A DNA stretch of 64,000 bases from Branchiostoma floridae (taxonomy: Eukaryota; Chordata; Leptocardii; Amphioxiformes; Branchiostomatidae). Below are positions 1 through 10,784 of the stretch, piece after piece (positions within the stretch are counted from its first letter, which is position 1; each line of letters begins with the position of its first letter). The position numbers and the translations under genes are program-made. The notes below the pieces were generated by a model. It was not told the origin of the DNA, ran no database searches, and was given only the letters and a program-made list of their open reading frames with translations. The DNA lies in assembly GCF_000003815.2 (NCBI RefSeq), contig NW_023365714.1, forward strand, positions 710,608 to 774,607. Direction: 5' to 3'.

Positions 1-98
1 CCTGATTAAATCTCGCTTATAGCAGCCCGACTAACATCCGCCGGTCCCCTAGAGGCCAGTTACAGCACTGGACAGCGGAGTTTGTGTTACACAGACTA
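1..98 (+). repeat. Dispersed repeat, family with copies near 19072 and 28415
   Basis: The first ~98 bases match 19072-19181 on the same strand and, inverted, 28415-28478 (shared words include GCTTATAGCAGCC and GGACAGC). The copy runs off the window start, so its left edge is unknown. The complete copy at 19072 starts AGCCTAATT and ends CAGGCTA, which suggests short inverted ends. Confidence 0.6.
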
Positions 99-1247
99 AA
101 TTTACACCAGCTCTAGATTTCATATCTCATCAAAATTCATTTTCAAACACCCCAATCCACATATGCTCAGACATGTGAAATTTGAAATGTGTAATATGCA
201 GTAAGAAATATTCAAAGACAATCTGTGAGTCTAAATGATAGGAATAAAATTTCAAATTAGGAACCTACAATAAGAGTATAATATATCATAAGAAAGAATA
301 TAATAGTAGGAAGAACTGCCTTGGTTGCGAAATACATTCTGTGCCAGTCTGACTAGAGTAGGGTTATTCTATCATTCAGTCAGGTATACCACACAGGCAG
401 AACTGACATCACACACAATACATGAATGTAGAAACCATCAACCACATTGAATCAAAAACTGTATACACCATATCAATAATCCATAAACATGCGAGCTAGG
501 CCTGATAGAAATTCATACTGTTATACTGTGTGAAATAAAAAATCATCCCCTACTGCGTGCACATATCTACCCTAACAATCCAGTATTAGAGGTAAGTGTA
601 TATTGGCTACATCAAAATTACACTCGGCAAATAACAGCCTATACTGCACTGTAAGCCCTGACAACTCACCGATGTTTTTTAACAACCGGTAATTTTGCGA
701 CGTTGACGTCACCGCGGTAACCGTACGCACAAGACAGTAATTATAGACGACTGTGGAGTGATGGCACTCCATGCTAACTCCTGTCGGCAGGATGGAGCTG
801 TTTCCTGTCCATAGGTACAATCCTCTTGAAAGTCTTCAGAACCAATTTTCAGTCTGCTATCTCCTAGCTCAATCATTTTTCTGCTATTCTGCCATTTATT
901 ACATTCGGTTCACTGCCTAGAAGTGGTCAAATGGTCTTGCATTGAACAAACCTTTTTTTTTGTAACATTAAAAAGGCAGAAAAATAAATAAAAATCATGT
1001 TTTATATAATTCAGTGTTTTTCATTGACATGCAGGCTAAATTATGATTACTGACTGACAATGCACAAATGTCTGGGTTGGAATTAGAAAGAGGGAGGGAG
1101 GGAGGGAGGGAGGTATGGAGAGAGGGATTTTTAAAATCAAAGTTGAACACATGACACTGCAACTAAATCTAATCATCAATTCTCTTTGCCACACTTTTAT
1201 CGACAAATGTGTATTTGAAGTATGACTACACAATTGGAACAGCGTGG
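99..1247. other. No gene seen; AT-rich unique sequence
   Basis: Reading frames here are short and lack recognisable motifs or paired splice sites. The only simple-sequence feature is a short (GGGA)n tract at about 1090-1111. Confidence 0.5.
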
Positions 1248-1440
1248 GACCGCGTGGCGCAATCGGCAGCACATTTGACTCAGGTCCAGAAGGTCCTGAG
1301 TTCAAACCCCGCTGTGTCACCGATCTTGTGCCCTTGGGAAAGGCACTTTACACGACTTTCCTATATAGGCTACAAAAGTCTTCAGCAAATTGAAGTTGGT
1401 AGCCTCAAAAACGGAAGAAAAAAAAATGACACATCACAAA
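1248..1440 (+). repeat. tRNA-derived SINE-like repeat (head)
   Basis: A pol III A-box-like segment (TGGCGCAATCGGCAGC) is followed about 30 bases later by a B-box-like segment (GGTCCTGAGTTCAAACCCC) and then a non-tRNA body containing TTGTGCCCTTGGGAAAGGCA. The same order occurs at 20085-20317 and 39826-40115. The spacing lacks a full cloverleaf, so this is a SINE head and not a tRNA gene. The 433-bp element at 1463 inserted just downstream. Confidence 0.65.
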
Positions 1441-1462
1441 CCCCCATGAACACAGCCGTGCA

Positions 1463-1895
1463 TAGGGCTGGGTACCGGTACAGAAAATTCAGGTCCAGGT
1501 CCGGTTCAGGTCCAAAAGATCAGGTCCAGGTCCGGACCTGAACCTGGACCTGATTCAGTATGACTCATGCCAATGGTCCATTTTACTGCAAAAAAATCTG
1601 TTTGATGGAGTATTAGACTTACACTGGCGTTTTAAAATCCAACAACGCTAACTGAACCTGTAAGATTGGCTGTAAAACTTGGTAGAAATTACTATAAACT
1701 CTACTCTACGTCACTCTTGTTATTTTCTTCCACCTGCAAGCACCGAAACGTGTGAATGCCTGATCAAATAATCTGTTAATTTTCTAACAGGTCCAACATC
1801 CGGTCCACCTAATTTTTTCAGGTCCGGTTTTTCTGGACCGGTCCAATAACAAAAACCGGTTTTGTACCGGTACGCTGTACCGATACCCAGCCCTA
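1463..1895. mobile_element. hAT-like non-autonomous element, 8-bp TSD
   Basis: The ends TAGGGCTGGGTACCGGTAC and GTACCGATACCCAGCCCTA are inverted repeats. The flanks are a perfect 8-bp direct repeat, GCCGTGCA (1455-1462 and 1896-1903). Eight-base duplications with TAGGG/CAGGG termini are typical of hAT elements. The interior is repeats of the word AGGTCCGG and its complement, with no transposase. A sister copy lies at 17878-18306; more distant relatives lie at 44457-44870 and 50409-50794. Confidence 0.85.
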
Positions 1896-2279
1896 GCCGT
1901 GCACGGTCGGTAGTTACACATATCTTTAACTTTAAGACTCATTTCTATCCCACTGCAACTGTGAGGCAATCAGACGGTGTGCCCTCCAAATCCTCAGACA
2001 CTCCAAAGGTCAAGCCTGCATCTTAAGTCGATTGGAAAGGATCTTAAGGAGGAAAATGAAGACTGGCAGACAGTAAGGGCGGCCTCAAGGATTTCTCTGG
2101 TTCTGGCTTTGTCTCTTTCTCAGTTTTATATAAAGGTTAACATTTAAAAGATGGGATAAAATATTTGTAATTACAGATATGCTGTTCATTCTGAATAGTA
2201 TAAACATTAACAAACACAAAGATTGTAGTATATAAACATCATACATGTAAACAAAAGCACATATGCACACGACGTGTAC

Positions 2280-2306
2280 GCACGAACACACACTGTCACG
2301 CACACA

Positions 2307-2345
<39 letters not shown>
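2280..2345. repeat. (CA)n microsatellite
   Basis: An almost pure CA tract; the cysteine/valine-rich reading frame on the other strand is a by-product. Confidence 0.95.
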
Positions 2346-3422
2346 TATATACATACAATTTGTACACAAACACTTTCATAGACATACAAAAACAGACACA
2401 CAAACACATAGACATTCAAACATACTGGTATAAATACAGTCTGTGACAACAGGACCAACATGTACCTGCCATAACATAAGGCTATGTAATAAGTAGGTTG
2501 TCATATAGTTTTGTCTAATCTGAAGTCCTGTAGTTGTTCCAGTGCTGCCGACACAGTTCCGCCTCCCTGGCGCCACATTGTGACGGTGTTCTCGCCACAT
2601 TAAGCACAAATTTCGCCCCCAGCTACAAAACCTCACCTCATCGGGCCTTTGTTCTGCATAGTCAACATTCTTGTTGTGGCGAAAACATTCGCTACGTAAT
2701 CACAACATTCGCTACGTGATCACAACATTCGCTACAGGTTCTCTTTCTACACACTATATAACAGTAGCAAAATATGTTAACACCACATGAGCTAGACTTC
2801 CAAATAGATTTGTAGCCGGTCATACTCTGTAGTATTTGTCACATTTTGTGACTTTCTGATAGCCATCATTCTATGATTCATTTTCACATCCTTGTTGTGG
2901 CGAATAATCGTCACAGTCATCGCAACAAACACCGATTTCGCTACATCTACTTTTCCTGACAGTGCACAATCCCCAAGAACAGTGGACACTATCCAAACAC
3001 CCTCTCTTTTTGTAGACTTTCACAATAATTTGTATAATGTCACATTATCCAGTATTTGCAATTTTTTTCTGACAATCTAGAAAACAACTCGTTACACGCC
3101 TGACCGACGGGTCACAATTTCTGGACACAAAAATGGCAGAAATCCAGACCACTTCAAGGCAAAACTCTTCGTCCATGCAGACAATTCAAATTCTTAAGTA
3201 GAAATTAAAATCCCAGCAAGCTGAAGCTAGCAATTTGCTGAGGGAACAAGTGGTTTACACCCTTCAAAACCGTTTAATTCACTGGAAACGCACCACGGAT
3301 GCCTGTTTAGGGAGCACTAACTGCCCTCCCAGGATGTGATTATTGATTTATACCATAAATCATTTATCTGATGAGGTTTCTAGTCTGTAGTCACACTTGT
3401 GAAAGGCAGGCACTGATTGAAT

Positions 3423-3595
3423 TAATCTCCAAGCAGATCCTACAATGGCATAAAATAGTACCCAACTGGCAAAGGAGTGTAGTCAGCCAAGAGGTGTACA
3501 TTTGCCTGGTAGCAAAACACACTCCTAAGCCGGCTTCACTCCTCTGCCAGCTTTAGATACTATCTTATGCTACCGTAGGATCTGCTTGGAGATTA
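3423..3595. mobile_element. Short MITE with 8-bp TSD
   Basis: A 173-bp palindromic element: TAATCTCCAAGCAGATCCTA at the left and its reverse complement at the right, with the inverted similarity continuing inward for about 50 bases. It is flanked by a perfect 8-bp duplication GATTGAAT (3415-3422 and 3596-3603). No coding capacity. The TSD length points to hAT-type mobilisation. Confidence 0.85.
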
Positions 3596-4573
3596 GATTG
3601 AATGACTCTGCCATGAAAACTGTACTTTTACAAGGTATTTATTACCTAACAGCAAAACTCTACGATGATACTATAGTGTGTATCAACAATAAAATATCAT
3701 TTACAAGAATTGATAATCTGAGGATTCGATGTTGTTGCCACAAATACTTACTAAGTTCTTCTAAAATTGAATAAAGTTCATGTTTTTAACGTGTTTTAAG
3801 AGCTATACACACATGGTAACATTAAGTCTTTTTAGATTCAAGTTGACGTGTACCTATCACAATCTTACAGGGACTATGAGCTAAAATATTGGGCTACAGA
3901 TAATTATCTACATGTAGGAACTTAAGTAAGAGAACAACTTGTCTGTAGACAACAACACACTGTCTCCCAACATGCCAGAATAACCATATTTGTGGGCATT
4001 ACAGGGAAGAAGAACATTAATTACTCTCAACTGTTATAATGTATCTTTGCCTCGAATCATTCTTAGTACTAAAACAAATAAGATGTTGGACAATAAAAAT
4101 GTGTGTTGGTCATGTTGTAATTTTTTACCACAGACAAAGACAGAATCCCATTTTCAGCTGTGTTGCACTGTTGATAAACAAGAGCGATCAAATCAACTCA
4201 ACCGTTCAAATCAACTCAACCGTGCTAATTCCACCTCTGTGGTGTAATTACTATAAAGTTGTAAAACCAACCTCTCCCACCAGACACCTTCACACATTCT
4301 CACACTGGTGAAAACTACTCAATCAATAACTGAATATTCCCTACGAGGAGCAACATTTGTGACATGTGATATCTATAAACCACCCTGGTTCCGTCTCTCA
4401 CAACATCCACCATATTCATGACCTTGGCCTCAATGTCAACCTCCTTTTGTCGCCCGTCACTCGATCCCACCGAGGGTACACTAACCAAATCACACCAAAC
4501 GCACACTCTCGCCTCGTTAGAGTCTAATTAACACCTAACGAACCAACAGGTGTCGCCGTGGCGACCTTACCTT

Positions 4574-4714
4574 GCCGTATGAAGGGGGGAAACTCGTACT
4601 TGATGTTGGCAAACTGCATGTCTGCGACAGAGACGGTACTGAAAGTGTAAATCCTGGTTTTGTGGCCGTCAGTCAGAATCGCGGGGAGACCAGACAGCAG
4701 GGATCCCTGCCTGG
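4574..4714 (-). CDS. Possible internal coding exon of an unrecognised gene
   Basis: On the minus strand a frame of about 46 residues runs to a strong donor (CGGCAAG/GTAAGG, exon end near 4574). It contains ILTDGHKTRIYTFSTVSV followed by ADMQFANIKYEFPPFIRQ. The composition looks like real protein and a plausible AG acceptor (CCCCAGGCAG) lies just upstream near 4715. I do not recognise the protein. The next exon is unclear: a TTAG acceptor near 4488 would join in frame and reach a stop after about 21 codons. No other exon of this gene can be named with confidence, so this may be chance. Confidence 0.3.
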
Positions 4715-4959
4715 GGCGACCTCAGCGCTAACAACCTGCGTCTCGCTACCTCACGCTCACAAGGACATCCTTATACGTCTTACACAGCACGGCAAGACGT
4801 CAATCAACGTCTTAAACACACCGGCGAGGCGTCAGTCAACGTCTTACAGCTCCTGGGGAGCTGGCAAGGAGGACTCAAGACGGTACGAGGGGAGCTAAGA
4901 CGCTGGTAAATTGTCTTAGTGCCAAGATTATGGCAAGGTCCTGAGCAGCTCCAATCTGC

Positions 4960-6200
4960 AGTCTGGGCGGGAGGAAGGTAAATGTGGGGTTCACATCAAC
5001 AAGTCTGGTCTGAAAACGTGAATTACAACTTTCATGTGGATAGTTCTGGGCTGAACTAACTCAACTGTAGGGTTCACATCAACAAGTCTGATCTGAAAAC
5101 GTGAATTACAACTTTCATGTGGATAGTTCTGGGCAGAACTAACTCAACTGTAGGGTTCACATCAACGAGTCTGATCTGAAAACGTGAATTACAACTTTCA
5201 TGTGGGATCACAACTTTCATGTGGATAGTTCTGGGCAAAACTAACTCAACTGTGCGGTTGGCATCAATACACAAGCTGGGCGGGAGGAAGGTAACTGTGT
5301 GGATCACATCAAGTCTGATTTAATCTCTCAATTCTCAAACCTGAATTACACATTTTGTGTGGATAGTTCTGGACAGGACTAACTCAGCTGTGGGGTTACT
5401 GCCTACATGTATACACAAACTGGGCGGGAGGAAGGGAAAGGTGTGGTTCACATCAACACGTCTGATTTTAATCTGTTAAACCTGAATTACTACTTTCATG
5501 TGGATAGTTCTGGGCAAAACTAACTCAGTTGTGTGGTTATCATTAATACACAAGCTGGGCAGGCGAAAGGGAACAGTGTGGTTCACATCAAGAAGTCTCA
5601 TTTTAATCTGTTAAACCTGAATTAGAACTTTCATGTAGGATCAAAGGCAAAACCATCTCAGCTGTGGGGTTATAATTAGTGATTATAACAATCTACAATC
5701 TGGGCAGGTGGAAGGGAACTGTGGGGTTCTCATCAACAAGTCTGATCTGAAAACGTGAATCACAACTTTCATGTGGACAGTTCTGGGCAAAACTAACTCA
5801 GTTGCTTCTTACAATCAGTTTGTAGGCAAAAGCAAGTCAGCTGTGTGGTTTGCACCTACAATGCATCAAAGGTGGGGGCAGAAGGAAAAGATGAATGGTT
5901 CACAACACATCTGTTTTCTGCTAGTTTCAATCTGATCTTAAGTAAACCCTGTCACAAACATCACATTCACAGACAGCACCTTTTTCTGGACATACGTTTG
6001 TGGGCAGAAACAAGTCAACTGTACGGTTACCATCTCTGCATAGTCTTGGCAGGAAGAAGGCATTTACATCACTGGTCTGGTTTCTGCCTGTTCTGGTGTG
6101 AAAACCCAGTAACAGCATTTCACAGAACCATTTTTATCACAAAGAAAAGTCTACTGGCAGAAACAAGTCAGTTGTTTAGGCTGAAGGAAGTCAATTGCAT
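4960..6200. repeat. Degenerate tandem array, ~110-165 bp unit
   Basis: About ten imperfect copies carry GGTTCACATCAACAAGTCTG, AACTTTCATGTGGATAGTTC and CTGGGCGGGAGGAAGG. Divergence rises towards the right end. No conserved reading frame spans the copies. Confidence 0.85.
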
Positions 6201-6354
6201 ACTTCTTGTCCCATAGTTAGGCATACATGTCATACAAGCCGATTCTGAAAAGCGCACCCACGGCCACTCCTAAAAAGACTGTCAGAAGTACATACATCCT
6301 ACTATGGATGGAAGGCAGACACAGGTCAACTATGTGGTTATTGATAGGCAACCA

Positions 6355-6415
6355 GAAACAGCTCCACCAAAAACAGCTCCACCAAAAACAGCTCCACCAA
6401 AAACAGCTCAGAGAT
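6355..6415. repeat. 15-bp short tandem repeat
   Basis: The unit CAGCTCCACCAAAAA is repeated about four times inside a longer repeat (6300-6500) that has a second copy at about 7280-7360 and 7709-7790. Confidence 0.85.
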
Positions 6416-6774
6416 GGTATAAAATATCCTTAAAAACATATATTTCAGCTTTGACTATATCTTTAAGACTTGGATACTATACTCAGTCCATCAGCTAACC
6501 ATACATAATGTGTAGGTAGCTAATCTTCCTGGACTTCGGGACCTTAAAACATGACGCACAAATTACGTACTGTATCCTGAGCTCAGGCAGAACAAAGTTT
6601 GTTCCTTGGTTACCATGGTAACGGCTCTCTCCCCACTAACGATTTTGCTTTCCCTGCCACCCCCCCCCACCCCCCCCCTGGTTTGTTTGTGTTGGAACGG
6701 TCCGTACCTTGGGCGCAGCCAAGACAAGTACACGTTAGTCATCGCCTGACAGTGTCTGGTCTCCAGATCTCCGC

Positions 6775-7155
6775 CATAATGTTAGGTTGCCAGAACATCT
6801 GTCACAGATGCTTAGGGGTGGTGCCCATCTCCATTTCTGTAGCCCATGGGCCACACATTTGTGCAGTTCACTACAGCAGGGGGCTGGTCCACTGGTAGTG
6901 ATGTGTGTTTAACTTCCATACAGCAGGGGGCTAGTCCGCTGGTAGTGATGTGTGTTTAACTTCCATACAGCAGGGGGCTAGTCCGCTGGTAGTGATGTGT
7001 GTTTAACTTCCATACAGCAGGGGGCTAGTCCGCTGGTAGTGATGTGTGTTTAACTTCCATACAGCAGGGGGCTAGTCCGCTGGTAGTGATGTGTGTTTAA
7101 CTTCCATACAGCAGGGGGCTAGTCCGCTGGTAGTGATGTGTGTTTGACTTCCATA
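6775..7155 (+). repeat. 47-bp tandem array derived from a SINE-like head
   Basis: Six copies of a 47-bp unit containing CAGCAGGGGGCTAGTCCGCT and GGTAGTGATGTGTGTTTAAC. The flanking family member at 20470-20600 has a single copy of the unit after the same leader (GCCCATCTCCATTTC). The unit resembles a shortened tRNA A-box/B-box pair, so a piece of a dispersed repeat has been amplified here. Confidence 0.85.
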
Positions 7156-7359
7156 CTCTTCCTCATTAGTGCTGAGTGCTAAGCAGAAAGAGTGCTAAGC
7201 TGAGAAAGCAGCATGTACCATTTAAAAGTTTTCGGTACAGTGTGTATGACTCGGCCTGGGATGGAACTTATAACCAACCAAACTATGTGGCTTTTGATAG
7301 GCAACCAAAAACAGCTCAACCAGAAACAGCTTAAAGACATACATTTCAGCTTTGACTAT

Positions 7360-7708
7360 CAGGGCTCGAAATTCATTTTTGGGATTACAGTAGGTGCACT
7401 GGTGCACCTAGCTTAAAAAATTGGGTGCACTAGAAAAATTTTGGGTGCACCACTTAAATCTAAGTAATAACTTAATAATAAAACTTAGTTACAAGCTAAT
7501 ATCAAATTCTTAAACAAGTACCATAACAGACATTTCCATCATCTTTCTAACTTAGATGTCAAGAATATGTTGTATACTAGTATAGTTTGATATCTTTACC
7601 TACATAAATGTAAGAAAATATTTGGGTGCACCCACTGAAAATAATTGGGTGCACAGCTCCAATTTTGGGTGCACCTGGGTGAACATGAACCCAGTATTTC
7701 GAGCCCTG
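7360..7708. mobile_element. CAGGGCTCGAAAT-family MITE, 5-bp TSD
   Basis: The left end CAGGGCTCGAAATTC and right end TATTTCGAGCCCTG are inverted; the flanks are ACTAT (7355-7359 and 7709-7713). The interior is built from the word GGTGCACC and its complements. The empty site is visible nearby: 6440-6480 is a paralogous copy of the flanking sequence that reads through CTTTGACTATAT with no insertion and only one ACTAT. Confidence 0.85.
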
Positions 7709-7951
7709 ACTATATTTTGGATACTTGGACACTTTACTCAGTCCATTAGCTACCATACATCTACTGTCACAGCTTGTAAACAGTTACTATACAGCTACTA
7801 TACAGCTAGTTGTCTTGTACAATATATTCAAGTTTGCCTCACATTGTACCTCTTGCAATTGTTGTGCAATAAACTTGACTTTATCAAAGAAAGGTGTGAT
7901 GCAGGCAGGCTTCTTGGTACTACACAGTCAGCATTCTGACAAATAAACCAT

Positions 7952-7955
<4 letters not shown>

Positions 7956-7996
<41 letters not shown>
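7956..7996. repeat. (GATT)n microsatellite
   Basis: About ten copies of the tetramer follow an AATAAACC-like tract. Confidence 0.95.
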
Positions 7997-8099
7997 CCTG
8001 TCTGTCTGTTCCATGTCCATGTAATACACCAGGGGCTTCAAGTTCAACACTCAGGCTGCAGGCATATGTCAAAACAAATTGGACACTCCAGGAAACATA

Positions 8100-8355
8100 C
8101 TGTAAATGCAGAAATGTTCGCGGCGGATTAATGTTCGCGGTTTTCGCGGTGACCACTTCACCGCGAATTTGAAACCACCGCGAACATTTTTCTATTATGA
8201 TATTAGATTGCAGTCTATGGTGTTACCACGAATTTAAAACCACCGCGAACATTTTTCTATTATGATATTAGATTGCAGTCTATGGTGTTACTGCGAAAAG
8301 TCCCTTTTCCCAGTACCGCGAAATTAAATCCCCACGAACTTAAATACATTTACAG
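8100..8355. mobile_element. TA-flanked palindromic MITE rich in TTCGCGG words
   Basis: The ends CTGTAAATGCAGAAATGTTC and a degenerate complement are bounded by TA on each side (8098-8099 and 8356-8357). The interior repeats TTCGCGG/CCGCGAA and holds a direct duplication of about 57 bp (around 8172-8290). A sister copy is at 53957-54163; decayed relatives lie near 28300-28540 and 41800-41920. The TA duplication suggests Tc1/mariner-type mobilisation. Confidence 0.75.
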
Positions 8356-8371
8356 TATCCTCTGACAAGCA

Positions 8372-8600
8372 TGAAATTCTGATTGACCAGGGATGCTACA
8401 GTCTTCTACTCTGACCTCTCTGACAATCATGTTGCACAGCAGGATACCTTAAAATGCACCATTTTAACTTCAAAATTCTCTAACACTCTTCACCATGGAC
8501 CTTGGAAGGTGGACGCCCCCGGACCCTGCTACAATACTCGCGCCTGTAGCACTTTCCGCAACTCACCACCAAATTTTGCCATACCACATCCATCATTTAT
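8372..8600 (+). repeat. Dispersed repeat, inverted copy near 16268-16510
   Basis: This stretch (ATTGACCAGGGATGCTAC, CATGGACCTTGGAAGGTGGA) is matched in inverted orientation at 16268-16510. Both copies keep a short frame with the residues TVFY and DLSD, but each is cut by stops, so I treat it as a non-coding or decayed repeat. Confidence 0.65.
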
Positions 8601-8899
8601 GATCACCCTCCAACTGCCACTTATCACTATTCCCTGCACACCAGCATGTACAAATGTAGCAAACCGGAGGTCATAGGTCGTCACCATGACGTCAGAAAGT
8701 GTCAATATGATTCAGCAACAACTCAGCTTCACAAAGGGGAAGAATATTCCACAGGAGATCGCCATGTAAAACGTCGAAGAGTTCAGTATTCAGTCAGTCG
8801 TGTGTGGGAAGGTTATATTGTGTGGTGGAGGACTTTATTGTGTCAGTGCTGAAAAGGTGTTTTGGGAGTAAATTATCACGGGGCGCTCCGACTGAGTCG

Positions 8900-9740
8900 T
8901 CGGGATATTAGCTGGGACGCACACAGAAGTCTGAGTGGGTCAGGTCTAACGGTACCTTCAACTCATGACAACAATCTTCACTTGCAACAGCTTCAGTTAG
9001 CTTATTATACTTATAGCTTAATAGTTGCTCACTAACAGTAACGCATACTAAAGGCTGAATGGGTCATTTGACTACATTCACTCACACTCACTCTCCGGTT
9101 TATCGTCTGTTGTTCCCCATCCTGTGGGGGTTAGACGTGCTTGCATGTAGATGAGGGGGAATACTGAAATATAATGAAGTATGATTGTGTCAGGACTACA
9201 TTCAACCCACTACAAGAATGTCCACTCTCAACAGCAACAGCCAGCTTAAGTATAGCTGAATGGTTGCTCTTGAACACATTACAAGTGACTGAGTGGGATC
9301 ACCAAGTTGCATTAATACAGAAATAACTGAAAAATTTCTACTTTTAAAACTTTACTTTCCTACAAGGCTATTCATGCCATGGTCTCAAGTTCTCCCAACT
9401 GACTACCAGTGGCTGAGTGGATCACTACTGCATTCATACTGAAATATAATAATCTCCATTCACACGAACTACAGTTACAAAATGTAACTTGCTGAATGTT
9501 AGCTCAAGAACATATACAGTAGGTTGAATGGTCCACCACTGCATCCATACTGAAATATCTGAAGTGAAACTAGAAAGTTATTCTAGTGAAGCATATTCTT
9601 TCTTATCCAACGAATTATCCAGGAGTAGCCTAACAACAAAATTTGAAATTTAATATAACTGACAATGCCAGTCCATTAAACCTGGTCCTCTAGCTTTCTT
9701 GTTGTTACATGAATGTTCTTTATGGCAAAGCATATTTTCT
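8900..9740. repeat. Faint tandem repeats, ~150-200 bp
   Basis: Words such as CATACTGAAATAT, GAATGGTTGCTC and GAGTGGATCACT recur every 150-200 bases with strong divergence. No gene is seen. Confidence 0.45.
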
Positions 9741-10090
9741 CTTATCCAATAACCCACAAATTAACCTGTTGAAGCCTAACAGCAGATTTGAAAGGACAGT
9801 TCAGGAGATGAGTCGGTACCAGCGGAGATTGTTTCTGTTATGTTCTTCTAGTAAAGCGATATTCTCTGCAATCTGATAACCCACAAATTAACCTGTTGTA
9901 GCCTAACAGCAGGTTTGTAAGGACAGCTCTGGAGATGAGTTGGTACCAGCGGAGATTGTTTCTGTTACGTTCTTCTTGTAAAGCAATATTCTCTGCAATC
10001 TGATAACCCACAAATTAACCTGTTGTAGCCTAACAGCAGATTTGAAAGGACAGTTCTAGCGATGAGGTGGTACCAGTGAAGATTGTTTCC
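9741..10090. repeat. Tandem repeat, 125-130 bp x ~2.7
   Basis: AACCCACAAATTAACCTGTT recurs at about 9750, 9875 and 10005, each followed by TAGCCTAACAGCAG and GGTACCAG. Confidence 0.85.
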
Positions 10091-10299
10091 CCAGAAAGGT
10101 TATTACCTGAGAGGAGGACAGGCTTTAGAAGAATGCAGCCAGCGGGAACAATTTCTCATCTTACCTAGGCAAAACCAAATTAACATGTTGGTTCTCTGAT
10201 GTTTAAAAAAACTGCCTCACTGAAAAACAAACCCTGGGGACTAAATTCCAACCTTGGCACGCTCAGTTTTATGGAGGCAACACAGGAATATATCAATGA

Positions 10300-10425
10300 A
10301 GATTAGACATCCAGGTAATAAGACATGCCAAAATAGCAGTTTCTCAAGCAACTGGATATGATTTTGGAAACAGTCAGAGGTTTCAGGTAACCTCCGTTAT
10401 CTTTCGTCAGTGATCACTGATCATA
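10300..10425 (+). repeat. Dispersed MITE-like repeat (GCAACTGGATATGATTTT family)
   Basis: This segment (GACATCCAG ... CAAGCAACTGGATATGATTT ... TTATCTTTCGTCAGTGATCA) matches 24115-24240, and in inverted orientation 43190-43316 and 54330-54460. A palindromic end of the family lies at 63105-63160. Confidence 0.65.
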
Positions 10426-10784
10426 CTAGGGGCCCCAAATCGACCAAATATCATCGTAATCCCTCCAGAGGTTCTTGAGTTATGCTGACTAAAAAAAATC
10501 TGGAAAAAACAGACAAACAGATAGACACACCCATTTTTCATTGAGATAATGACTGAATACAGTCATATTGATGTTTTCCTACCTGCCTTCTGCCATTATC
10601 ATGTCTGCTTACCCTATATATTTTCACTTCAAATTGTCCATGAGAAGACTAAATAATTTGATCTAGCCCTTTATCATATTCAATCCATAACATTGGAAGT
10701 AATACAGAATTCCACATCCAGATGATCCAGCCCAAACTATCACCATCCCAGCTTCACGGCAATCCGAACATTTTCTACTTCTTC

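Noticed and set aside
2376-2640. Minus-strand terminal exon near 2530-2590
   Set aside because: A GCGCCAG acceptor-like site precedes sequence open in several frames, none clearly better than the others, and no paired donor or homologue is recognised.
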